64,000 bases of DNA from positions 60,590 through 124,589 of the forward strand of contig NZ_QBUY01000016.1 in NCBI RefSeq assembly GCF_003121405.1, written 5' to 3'. Origin of the DNA: Paraburkholderia sp. C35. GTDB lineage: Bacteria; Pseudomonadota; Gammaproteobacteria; Burkholderiales; Burkholderiaceae. The notes beneath the pieces are model-generated. The model made no database searches, was not told the origin of the DNA, and worked only from the letters and a program-made list of their open reading frames with translations. Each line of letters begins with the position of its first letter. The stretch's first letter is position 1. The position numbers were made by a program, and so were the translations under genes. This document shows positions 9,565 through 20,800 of the stretch, one piece after another.

Positions 9565-11895
9565 CTAGGCTTCGGCACGGCTTGGGCGTTCGGCCGGCGC
9601 GTCCTGCTCGCCGACGCTGGCCTTGGTCCCGTCAGCCTCGATGTCGGCGAGATGCTCGCGCACCTGCTTGCCGATGACGGCAGCGCCCGCGGCGCGGAAC
9701 ATCTGGTCGTGCATGCCCGGAACCGGGCTGACGACCTGTTTGCCCGTCAGTACACGCTGCCATCCGAGGTCCCAGGCGAACAGACGGCCCTTGAGCACCT
9801 GCTCGCTGCGGAAAATCTGCACGTTGCCGTCGTAAGGTGCCGGACGGTAGCGGACCTGCTGCGCCAGCAGATACTCCATGTACCAGCGGTTCTCGGCGAC
9901 GGTGTGATCTTGCGCCGCATCCTTGATCAGGCCGAGCTTGAGCGCGAGGTCTGCAATGCCGAGCTTGCGCACGATCCGATACTGTTTGAGGAACGAGACC
10001 ATCGACGACTCGCCTCGCATGGCCTTGCGGAAGTCGCGCGGGATGTTGTCCGCGCGCACCTGCATCTTGCGCAACTCGCGATCGTACCAGGGCATCATCT
10101 CGCGATAACCGGGGCACCAGGAATCGTTGAGGATGACGAGTTCGACCGTTTCGCCTTCGCGCCGAAGCTGATGCGCCGCCTCCAGCGACAACGCACCGAG
10201 CACGCACAGCCCCATCAGGATATAGGGACCTTTGGGCTGGGCCAGCCTGATCAGCCGCACGGCATCGGCGGCGATATCCTCGAAGGCGCGCGGCGGAAAA
10301 TCGCGCGGCGGGCCTTCGGGCACCATGGGAATGTCGATCAGCGGCCGGCCGGAGCCGATCTGCTGAGCCAGTCCGAACAGCACGGCCGTGTTGTTGAGCG
10401 CGATGACGGGCGTGCCCGGCGCATTCTCGTTGTATCGGACGATATTGCGCGCTATCGCTTCCAGCTCGGCCTGACTCATGAAACCGCTGGCGCCGACACC
10501 CGCCACGGCTTTCGGCGCGTCGATCCCGGCACTGGGCGCCTGTGGGCGTTGTGCTGCGCTATCGACGGTTTCCAGCATCTCGCGCCACTTCGCCAGATGC
10601 CCGTCGATCGTCTCGATGTCGTAAATGTCCGTGTCGCCTTCGCAGGAGATGCGCCAGCCTTCAGGACGCCGAACCATGAAGAAGTTCAGGTCGTAGAGCG
10701 CGCCCGCGTTGTAGGAGGGCGAGGTGGTCGCGGCGAACTCCTGCCGGCGAACCTCGTCGCCCACGCCGACAAAGCTCTGCTGCAGGGCGAAATTGACGGG
10801 GCACAGCGGCGGGCGTTCGCCGTCGGCCACTTCGCCTGCCATCTCGATCATCTCTTCGAACGACAGATGCAGATGTTCGATGGCGTCGCTGAGCTTGGCG
10901 CCGCACTGTGCGGTCACGTCGGCGAGGCTGCTGTCGGCCGGCACGTCGAGACGAAGAATGACCGTGTTGAGAAGCGGTCCGATCACGCTTTCGAGTTCCT
11001 GCTGGTCGCGCACCGACATCTGCGTGCCCATCGTCACCCGGTTCTGACCCGTCGCCGCTTGCAGCGCCATTGCAAGGCCCGCCGCCGCCACGCTGAACAG
11101 GGTGACGCCCTGGGCCTTGGCGGCCGCACTCAGGCGGTCGCCGAGCGCACCGGGCAACAGGATCGAGCGAATCACGCCCTGGAAGCGCCGCTCCTGCGGC
11201 CGGGGACGATCGCCGGGAACCTCGAAGCGGTGGAAATCCCGCAGTTCCTGGCGCCAGTGTGCGCGCGCGCGGTCGAGCGCACCGCTGGCGAGGAACTCTT
11301 CCTTCCACAGCGCGTAGTCGCCGTGATGAAGCTCGACATCGGCGAATCTGGGATCGTGGCCGGCATGCAACGCGGCCAGCCCTTCCACGAGTTCGCACAC
11401 CAGGCTTGCGAACGACCAGCCATCGATCACAAGCGAATGGAACGTCAGTTGCAATTCACCCTGCGTGAGCGACCTGGGCAGCCACACGGCGCGGAAGAAC
11501 GACGGGGACGACAGTTCGAACGGCGTGCTGGCCTGCAGCCGGCCGACACGCTCGGCCTCCGCGAGGGCAGCCTTTTCCTCGAAGCCCGTCAGGTCGACCA
11601 CGTCGAGCTGGAACGGGACGCGGCTCGCGACCTGCTGGCGCAGCCCGGCGCCCGTCATCTGGAAGCCGGTACGCAAGATCTCGTGTCGCGCGACCAGTTC
11701 GCACAGCACCTGTTCGATGCTCGCGGCTTTCAGCGGCCCCGACAACTGCAGCCGGAACGCGCTGTTGAGCGCGGAAGCTTTCGGCGACGCCTTCTGCTCA
11801 TGCCAGAACCGTGTCTGGCAGGCGGTCGCCGGAAACAGCGCGTAGCCGGCTTCGATCTCGTAGTCGGGGGCGAGATTCAGGGTGATCCCGTTCAT
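9565..11895 (-). CDS. NRPS release protein: degenerate condensation domain fused to Cys-type thioesterase
   Basis: 776 residues, starting 3 bases after the NRPS-PKS stop. Residues about 15-440 are a condensation-fold domain, with RHEILRTGF as in true C domains. The core motif HHxxxDG reads HSLVIDG at residues 153-159, so the catalytic second His is Ser154. A linker to about residue 510 is followed by an alpha/beta-hydrolase thioesterase. Its nucleophile elbow, expected as GxSxG, is GLCVLG with Cys564. Asp591 (NDSW) and His729 (PGMHDQMF) complete a Cys-Asp-His triad. There is no carrier domain. Cys-type thioesterases are known from the obafluorin (ObiF) and sulfazecin (SulM) assembly lines, where they form strained rings. 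The protein should release or transfer the chain from the last PCP of the preceding gene. Acceptor and product are unknown. Confidence 0.88.
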   Translation of the reverse strand: MNGITLNLAPDYEIEAGYALFPATACQTRFWHEQKASPKASALNSAFRLQLSGPLKAASIEQVLCELVARHEILRTGFQMTGAGLRQQVASRVPFQLDVVDLTGFEEKAALAEAERVGRLQASTPFELSSPSFFRAVWLPRSLTQGELQLTFHSLVIDGWSFASLVCELVEGLAALHAGHDPRFADVELHHGDYALWKEEFLASGALDRARAHWRQELRDFHRFEVPGDRPRPQERRFQGVIRSILLPGALGDRLSAAAKAQGVTLFSVAAAGLAMALQAATGQNRVTMGTQMSVRDQQELESVIGPLLNTVILRLDVPADSSLADVTAQCGAKLSDAIEHLHLSFEEMIEMAGEVADGERPPLCPVNFALQQSFVGVGDEVRRQEFAATTSPSYNAGALYDLNFFMVRRPEGWRISCEGDTDIYDIETIDGHLAKWREMLETVDSAAQRPQAPSAGIDAPKAVAGVGASGFMSQAELEAIARNIVRYNENAPGTPVIALNNTAVLFGLAQQIGSGRPLIDIPMVPEGPPRDFPPRAFEDIAADAVRLIRLAQPKGPYILMGLCVLGALSLEAAHQLRREGETVELVILNDSWCPGYREMMPWYDRELRKMQVRADNIPRDFRKAMRGESSMVSFLKQYRIVRKLGIADLALKLGLIKDAAQDHTVAENRWYMEYLLAQQVRYRPAPYDGNVQIFRSEQVLKGRLFAWDLGWQRVLTGKQVVSPVPGMHDQMFRAAGAAVIGKQVREHLADIEADGTKASVGEQDAPAERPSRAEA

Positions 11896-11898
11896 CGC

Positions 11899-14800
11899 TC
11901 AGACTCCCTCCGCATGCCTGCGTTTGAAGTTGTGGATCGACGGCCTCATGACGGCAGGCGCCTGTTTCACCTCGTTCTCCTGCGTACCGTCGAGGGTCGC
12001 CGCCAGTTCGGCAACCGTGACGTTCTTCATGAGTTGACGGGCGTCGACACCCAGTCCGCGCTCGTTCATCCGTGCAACGATGCGGAACAGATGGAGACTG
12101 TCTGCGCCGAGGCTGAAGAACTGCTGGTCGATGTCGACATGTTCGAGGCCGAGCACGTCCGCCCAGATGCCGGCGATCGTCGCCTGGGTAGGCGTCATCG
12201 CTGCCGGTTCGCTGGCCAGCTCCGCAGGTTCCGTGGCAACGACGATCGGTTCGGCCGCCACGGGCACCGGTTCGCTCGCGGCCGCCACCGGTTCGGCAGG
12301 CGCGGGCGCAGGCGGCACCACCTTCAGCGCCACGTGCGGCCGGCGGACAGGCGTTGCGACCATATCGGCCGTCGGCACGGGCAGGGCTTTGCGCTCGAGC
12401 TTGCCACTGCTTGTCTGCGGCAGCGCGTCCAGCTTCATCCACAGGGTCGGCACCATATACGTCGGCAGTGTGGCGGCAACATGCGCCGCGACCGCGCCCT
12501 GGTCGAGCGTGCCGGAGGCAGCTTCGACGATGTAGCCCACGAGGCGTGCACTGCCGCTCACCGTATGCAGCGCGACGGCGGCTGCGGCCACGCCGGTCGC
12601 CTTGCGCAAGGCGGCCTCGATGTCTTCGATCTCGATGCGGAAGCCGCGCAGTTTGATCTGCTGGTCGCGGCGGCCGAGATGTTGCAGCGAGCCGTCGGCA
12701 AGCCGCCTTGCGAGATCGCCCGTGCGGTAGAGGCGGCGCGGCGCGCTGCCCTCGATGGCAATCTCCCTGAAGGCGGCCTCGGTGAGGTCGGGACGGTGCA
12801 GGTAGCCCTTGGCGAGGCCTTCACCGCCGATCCACAGTTCGCCGCTCACGCCTTCCGGCGCCAGATGGAAATCGTCGGGCAGCACGTGCATATCGGTATT
12901 GGCGACGGGCGCGCCGATCAGCACAGGCTGGTTCGCCACCACGCGCGCACCGGACGACCAGATCGTCGTCTCCGTCGGGCCGTAGAGGTTCCACACCTCT
13001 TCGCCCGTTGCAAGCAGCTGGTCGGCGAGATCGCGCGGCAGGGCTTCGCCCGTGCAGATGATGCGGAAGTTGGCCGGTGCCTTGAAGCCCGCTTCGAGCA
13101 GCATGCGCCACAGCGACGGCGTTGCCTGCAGGATGGTGGCCGCTTCGTCCTTCAGCCGGTCCACCAGTTCGTAGCCCGTGCGCACCTCGGCATGGCCTGC
13201 GATGAAGGTCCGCGCGCCGACGATCAGCGGCAGGTACAGCTCGATGCCCGACGTATCGAAGGTGAACGTGGTGACCGCGACGATGCTGTCGCTAGCCGTA
13301 AAGCCCGGCTTTTCCGCGATCGACAGCAGCACGTTGGTCAGCGCGCGGTGGGGAATCTCCACGCCCTTGGGCTTGCCCGTCGAACCCGACGTGAAGATCA
13401 CGTAGGCGGAAGCCGCATCCGACACAGCGGGCAGCGTGACGGCCTGATCGTCGGCCTGGGCGAGGAAAGCCTCCAGTTCCAGCACGCGATGCGTGCCCGG
13501 TTCCAGCACGGTGCGGCTGGTCGCATCGCTGAGGATCGCAGCGATGTCGGCGCCCTCGAGAATCACCTGCAGGCGGGCAGCCGGCATCATCATGTCGAGC
13601 GGCACGTAGGCACAACCGGCCCGCCATACGCCGATCATGGCGGCCACGGTCAGCGCCGTGCGGTCCATCGCCAGCGCGATCCGTGAACGCGGTGCGATAC
13701 CTGCCGCCACCAGCTTGCGTGCGATCCGGCTGGCGTGTGCATCGAGTTCGCGATACGTCAGGCGCCGCGCTTCGTCCGATACCGCCGTCGCATCGGGCGT
13801 CTTGCGGGCCTGCGCGGCGAGCATCGCGGGAACGGTCTGCGACAGATCGTAGTCGCGCTGCGTGGCATTCAGCTCGTCGCGAAGGTAATGGATCTCGGCT
13901 TCGTTCAGCAGCGGCAGGGCCGCGATGGGCGTCTCGGCATCCCGTGCGATGGCCGTCAGCAAGGTTTCGTAGTGACCGAGCCAGCGCTGTGCGGTCGCTT
14001 CGTCATAGATGTCGCTGTTGAAGTCGCAATCCAGACGCAGGCCCTGTGCCGATTCGATGATGTTGATGAACAGATCGAAGTTGCTATAGGCCTTTGCGTT
14101 CGGCGTGAAGCGCGTGGCGATGCCCGCCATGTCGAGTTGTCCGTCGACCTTCTCCAGGTTGAACTGCAGATCGGTCAGCGGCAGGCGGTTGAAATCACGC
14201 TTGATGCCGAGGTCGCGCACCAGTGCGCCATACGTATAGTTCTGACGGTCGCCTGCGTCGTAGACGTGATCGCGTACTGCCTTCATGTGAGCAGCGAAAG
14301 GCTTGTCGCGGTCGAACCGGACGCGCATCGGCAGGAAGTTGACGCAATGTCCGGCGAGCAGCGCTTCACCCGCTTGAGACTGGCCGGCCATCGGTGCGCC
14401 GAGGACGATGTCGTCACTGCCGGCCAGACGCCCGAACAGCACTTGCGCGGCGCCGAACAGCGCGGCAAACAGCGAGCAGCCCTGTTTCGATGCCGTCGTT
14501 TTCACCTGCTTGAGCAGATCGGCGCTCAACTGGCGCGTCGTCGAGGCGCCGCGGAAGCTCTTGATTTCCGGGCGCGGGCGATCGCCGGGCAACATGAGTT
14601 GAGGCGCCGGTTCGCGATGCAGGTTCATCCAGAAGTCGCGTGCATTCGCGTCCGCGCCGGCTTCATCCTGCGCCTTGGCAAACGCGAGGAAGCTCTGCAC
14701 CTCGTCGAGTTCGGCTTGCTTGCCCGTTACTTCGGCCTCGTAGAGCGCTTGCAGATCGCGCAGGATGATGTTGATCGTCCAGCCATCGCAGATGATGTGG

Positions 14801-17800
14801 TGCGCCGTGAACACGAACGCCCACTTTTGCGCTTCGAGCCGGACCAGCGCGGCGCGTACCAGCGGCGCGCGGGTCAGATCGAACACTTCGTGCGCTTCGG
14901 CTTCGACGATCGTCGCGAGTTCGGCGGCGGGATCGGCGTGGCTGGACAGGTCGATGTGCTCGAGCGGCACGGTCGTCGCGGGGTCCACGAACATCGTGTC
15001 GCCGACGCGCGAGAAGTGCACGCGCAATGCGTCGTGACGGGCGATCGTCGCTGCGAACGCGCGTTCGAACGCGGCCTCGTTCAGGTTGCCCATGAGTTCG
15101 AGCGTGAACGACTCGTTGAATGCCAGCGACGCTTCGTTGCCCAGTTGCGCCGACATCCAGATCTCTTTCTGCGGCTCGGTCAGCGGCGCCTGCGTGAGTT
15201 GCACGGGCGCAGGTTGCGGCGCGTTGCCGAGAATGCCGACACGTTGCAGCGCGTCGATACTCGCGATGAACGCATCGCCGATCTTGCGGATGTCTTCGTC
15301 CGAATGGCTCGTCGTCAGGAAGCAGGGGAAGCCTTCCATCACGTGCACGCCGAGATAGCGCATGTACGGATAGAACAGGCTGCCGAGCCGGTCTTCGCTC
15401 GCGAAGCTGACATAGAACCAGCTCGAGAACGATTCCGCCCGCGCGGCGATGCCGACTTTCTCCAGATACGCATTGATACGCTGCACGAGGCCGTCCATGC
15501 GGGCCGCGAGCGTTTCCTGCAGCGACGGGCCGGCTTCCTTCAGATGCAGCAGCACGGCTTTCATCGCGGCCAGCACGACGGGGTGACGCACGAAGGTGCC
15601 CGCGAAGAAGGTCGGCGGGACTTCCGGCACGGAGTTGTCGCCGAATTGCCACTGGCCGCCGTCGAGCGCATCCATGTATTGCGTGGTGCCGGCGAGCACG
15701 CCGACGGGCAGGCCGCCGCCGACCACCTTGCCGTAGGTCGCCATGTCGCCCTTGATGCCCCAGTAGCCCTGCATGCCGGCCGGGTGCACACGGAAGCCCG
15801 TGACGACTTCGTCGAAGATCAGCGCGGATTCATTGGCGGCTGTGATTTCGCGCAACTGCTGCACGAATTCCTTCGGACGCAGATTCGGGTGACGCGACTG
15901 CACGGGCTCGAACAGCACACCGGCGATATCGTCGATGTTGGCCTTGATCCATTCCAGGCTTTCCGTGCGCGCGTACGGCAGCACGACCATGTTGCCGACA
16001 GACTGGTTCGGGATGCCAGGGGCGAGCGGGAACGCGCGCGGCACGCCGGCTTCGCTACCGGGTTTGACGAGCACTTCGTCGAACTGGCCGTGATAGTCGC
16101 CGTCGAAGCAGACGATCTTGTCCTTGCCCGTCACCGTGCGCGCGAGGCGCATGGCAGCCATCACGGCTTCCGAGCCGGTGTTGCAGAACGTCACGCGCTG
16201 ATGGCCCGTCATGTCGGCGAACATCTGCGCGACTTCACCCGCGAGCGGCGACTGCGGTCCGATCGCGAAACCTTCGGCCATCTGCGCGTTGACGGCGTCC
16301 ACCACGAAATCGGGCGTGTGGCCGAATGCGGTCTGGCCGTAGCCGTTGACGATATCGATATATTCGTTGCCGTCGATATCCCAGATCTTCGAGCCCTTCG
16401 AGCGCTGCGCGACGATCGGATAGACGAGTTCCTTCCATTCTTCACGGAAGCCGCTCGCGGTGCGCGGATCGGCCAGCACCGATCGATAGGATTGCGTACG
16501 GGATTTCGATTGAGGCGTTTTGGCCGAGTAGCGCGTGGTCAGATCGACGATGAACGCCTTTTGCGCATCCGTGATTTCGGCCGATTTGCTTGCGCCGGGC
16601 TTGTAGGCGGTGAAGCGCGTCGGCCGGTTTTCCTCGAACTTGATTTCCGGACCAGCGGCGCGCACAGGCGCGGCAGCCGGTTGCGGTGCGGCGGCTACGG
16701 GCGCTGCCGCGACGATCTGCGCGGGCGCCACGGCGGCCTGCACGGCGGCGGCAGGTTGCGAGATTGCGACGGGCGCGCCTTGCAGCACGTCGAGCTGACG
16801 CGCCATCAGGGACTGCATCGCAGCGATCTGGTCGCGGATCACCGACTGGATATCACCTGTCACTGCGCTCGGCGTGAACTGCGCAGCCGCCACAGGCGCT
16901 GCTGCCACGACGACGGGCGCAGCAGCCGCGGCAGCAACCGGCGCAGCGACGGCAACGGGTGCGGCCTCGACGACTGCCGGCGCAGCCGGCTGGGCCGGGT
17001 CGGGCGGCAAGGTGCTGTCGAGGAACTGCGCGAGCGCGGGCAGCGTCGGATAGTCGCTCATGATCTGCCGGAAGCTGATCGTGACGTCATAGCGACGGCG
17101 CAGTTGCCGCGAGACCTGTCCCATGAACAGTGAGTCGTAACCGAGATCCCAGAAGGTGACATCCGGATCGGAGATGTCGGGTGCCTCGCCGGACAACTCG
17201 GCAAGAAGCGATGCCAGTTCGGCAATGAGACGCGGTTTGCGATCGATCTGTACGGTTTGGTCCATGGTGGTCTGTGTAGTAGTAGTGATGATGATGGCTT
17301 CGGGCATGGCAGGCGCGGCAATGACCGCGGCTTGCGTCGTGAGGTTGCTTGACGAAGCAGATGCGGCGGCAGAGGCAGACGCAGATACCGGCGCGTCGAT
17401 CCAGTACCGTTCCCGTTCGAACGGATAGGTCGGCAGCGAAATACGGCGAGCGGTTTCGCCCTGAACGACGGTCCAGTTCGGCGTGACGCCGTTCAGCCAA
17501 AGCCTCCCGGTCGCCTCGGCGAGTACGGCAAGCTCCTGGTCGCGCATCGCGAAATCGGGCAGGGAGGCCAGCGCGCCCAGATGCCGGTCTCTCGGCAAGC
17601 CCTGCATGACAAAGGTCGACAGCGTCCGGCCAGGGCCGATTTCGAGCAGCAGCGGCTTGCTGTCGGCCGTCACCGTGGCGAGTGCATCGCTGAAGCGCAC
17701 CACGTCACGGCAATGGCTGGCCCAGTAACGTCCGCGCACCGGCTGATCCATCGACGCCCATTGCCCCGTCACCGACGACACATACGGAATCTTCGGGATC

Positions 17801-20800
17801 GCAAAGGTAAGCGTATCGGCGACCCGCGCAAGATCTTCGACGACGCCGGACATCATGCGCGAGTGGAATGCATGCGAGGTATGCAGCCGCCGATGATCGA
17901 TGTCGGCTGCCTTCAGTTTCGCCTCGAACGCTTCCATCGCCGCGAAGGGGCCGGCCACCACGCTGAGCGACGGCGCGTTGACGGCAGCAAGATCGATCTC
18001 GTCGCCCATCATCGGGCCGAGCTCGGCCTCCGACAGGCGCACGACCAGCATCGCGCCCGGCTCGGCCGACTGCATGAGTGCGCCGCGTTTCGCGATCAGA
18101 TACAACGCATCTTCGAAGGCGACCGCTTCGGCGACGCAGGCCGCGACCAGTTCGCCGACGCTATGGCCGATCATCGCCGTCGGTTTGATGCCGCGCGACA
18201 TCCACAGCTGCGCGAGCGCATATTCGACGAGGAACAAGGCCGGCTGCGCGTAGATCGTCGAGCGGATGGGATGCGGCGTGTCGGCGCCTTCCGGTGCCTC
18301 GCTAAGCAGCAGCGTGCGGATATCCAGCCCGAGGTGGGGCGCCAGCGTGACGGCACCCTTGTCGATCCACTCGCGAAAGACCGGTTCGCTGCGATAGAGC
18401 GCGGCGCCCATGCCCGGATATTGCGAGCCCTGTCCGGGGAACATGAAAACGACAGGGCCGGCCGTCTGCGGAGCCTGAGCTTCGATCGCGCCTTTTTGCA
18501 GTTTGGCCTGCGCCTGTTCGAGACTCTCGGCAATCACGACGGCGCGATGCGTGAAGTCACGGCGGCCCGTTTGCAGCGTCGTGGCGACGTCAGCGAGCGA
18601 GAGGCCGGGGTTGGCGGCAAGATGTCCGGCAAGATTCGCTCTCGCGCGTTCGAGCGCGGGCGCGCTTCTCGCCGAGAGCGGCAGAATCTGCGGCTTGTCC
18701 TGTGCGCCGATTTGTTCCGTGTCTGCAACATCGACACGGCACGGTGCTTCTTCCAGCAGCAGGTGGACATTGGTGCCGCCCACGCCGAACGAACTCACAC
18801 CTGCGCGGCGCGGCGTCGGGCCATCGGCCCAGGGGCGCTTTGCCGCGTTGAAGAAGAACGGGCTGTTCGTCACGTCGATGCCGGGGTTCGGCGCGCGGAA
18901 ATGCGTGAGCGGCGGCAGCGTGCGGTCGCGCAGCGCAAGCGCCGCTGCCATAAAGCCCGTGACGCCCGCTGCCGCATCGAGGTGTCCGACATTGGCCTTC
19001 GCCGAGCCGAGCGCGCAGAACTGGCCGCCTTCGACGCCACCCAGACGGAATGCCTGCACGAGGCCCGCGAATTCGATGGGGTCGCCGAGCGGCGTCGCCG
19101 TGCCGTGCGCTTCGATATAGCCGATGGTGGCGGGATCGATGCCTGCCTCGGCGTGCGCGATGGCAATCGCGCGGGCCTGCGCATCGACGCTCGGTGCCGT
19201 GAAGCCGACCTTGTCGGAGCCGTCGTTGTTCATGCCGACGCCGCGCACCACGGCATAGATCGGGGCGCCGTCGGCGATCGCGTCGTCGCGCCGTTTGAGC
19301 AGGACCACGCCCGCGCCGCTGCCGAACACCGTGCCTTTGGCATTGGCATCGAACGGACGGCACACGCCGTCGGCGGCGCCCATGCCGCCTTCTTCGTAGA
19401 AGTAGCCGCGCTTCTGCGGGAACGTGATCGACACGCCGCCAGCCAGCGCCATGTCGCAGCGTCCCGCGCGAAGATTTTCGACCGCGAGACCGATTGCCGT
19501 TAGCGACGTGGAGCAGGCCGTCTGCACGGAAATCGCCGGGCCTGTGAGACCGAGCTTGTACGCCGTGCGGGTGGCGACGAAATCGCCGGCACCGACCAGC
19601 TTCTGATACTCGCCGATCTGGAACTGGCTCGTGAATTCGTCGATCACGCCGCGATCGGTCAGTACGTGCTTGAGGAAGTAGGTGTTCATCGACGTGCCGG
19701 CGAACACGCCGACCGCACCGGCGATCTTCGCGGGGTCATAGCCGGCATCTTCGAAGGCTTCCCACGCGATTTCGAGGAACAGCCGCTGTTGCGGATCGGT
19801 CAGCGCAGCCTCGCGTGCCATCACGCCAAAAAAACCGGCATCGAACCGGTCGACGTCCGCGAGGATCGGGCGTGCCTTCACATAGCGATCTTCGCGGCGC
19901 GTGCTGTCGTCGAAACTGTCTTCCAGTTCTGCAACATCGAAATGCGTGATGCAGTCGCGTCCTTCGAGAATGTTGCTCCACAGCTCGCGGACATTGCGCG
20001 CGCCCGGAAACCGTCCCGACATACCGACGACGGCGATCGCGCCATCCTGCACATCGCGGCGGCCGCGGACGGAGCCTTGCTGTGCCATGCCGAGCGTGTC
20101 ACGCAGATGGGCGACGAGCGCCTCGACATTGGGATGGCGGAACAGATCCACCAGCGCGACTTTCGCCGATACGTCGCGGGCGATGATCGCGTGCGCGCGC
20201 ATCAGATCGAGCGAGCGCAGTCCGAGGTCGAAGAAATTCGCGTGGCGATCGACGGGATTGCCGAGCAGCCCCTCGAACACTGCCGCCAGCCTGGCGGCGA
20301 TGTCTTCGTCGCCTGTCGCGGATTCGGCGGGTGCCGCGGAAGGCGTATCGAGTCTCGCCAGCAAGGTCTTGCGGTCGATCTTGCCGTTCGGCGTCAGCGG
20401 GAAGTCCGCCATCGCGCGCAGTTCCGTCGGCACCATATAGTCGGGCAGGGCAGCCTTCAGATGAGCGCGCAAGCCGTTGAGGAAGGTGGCAGCCGTTGCA
20501 TCGGCAACGTCGGCCTTCACGAAGCCGGCGATCGCCTTGCCCATGCGGCCTTCGAATGCCGCAACGGCTGCATCGGCGACGCCGGGTGCCGCGCGCAGCG
20601 CATGCTCGATCTCGTCGAGTTCGATGCGCTTGCCGGCGATCTTGATCTGCCGGTCATTGCGGCCGAGGAAATCGATCGCGCCGTCGGGGCGGCGGCGAAC
20701 CAGATCGCCCGTGCGATAGAGCTTCGTGCCGGGCGAGAAGACATCGTCGATGAATTTCTCGGCGCTCAGTTCGGGCCGGTTGAGATAGCCCAGCGCGACG

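Noticed and set aside
9361..13686. A 1441-codon open frame on the plus strand
   Set aside because: It lies antisense to the C-thioesterase and NRPS-PKS genes, is Arg/His/Gln-rich and domainless, and comes from the high-GC third-position bias of the true genes. The same applies to long plus frames at 13735-17133, 17581-19503 and 19666-21900.
14781..14802. Possible defect in the first condensation domain
   Set aside because: The motif reads HHIICDG in full, so only the C domain of the next protein is degenerate.
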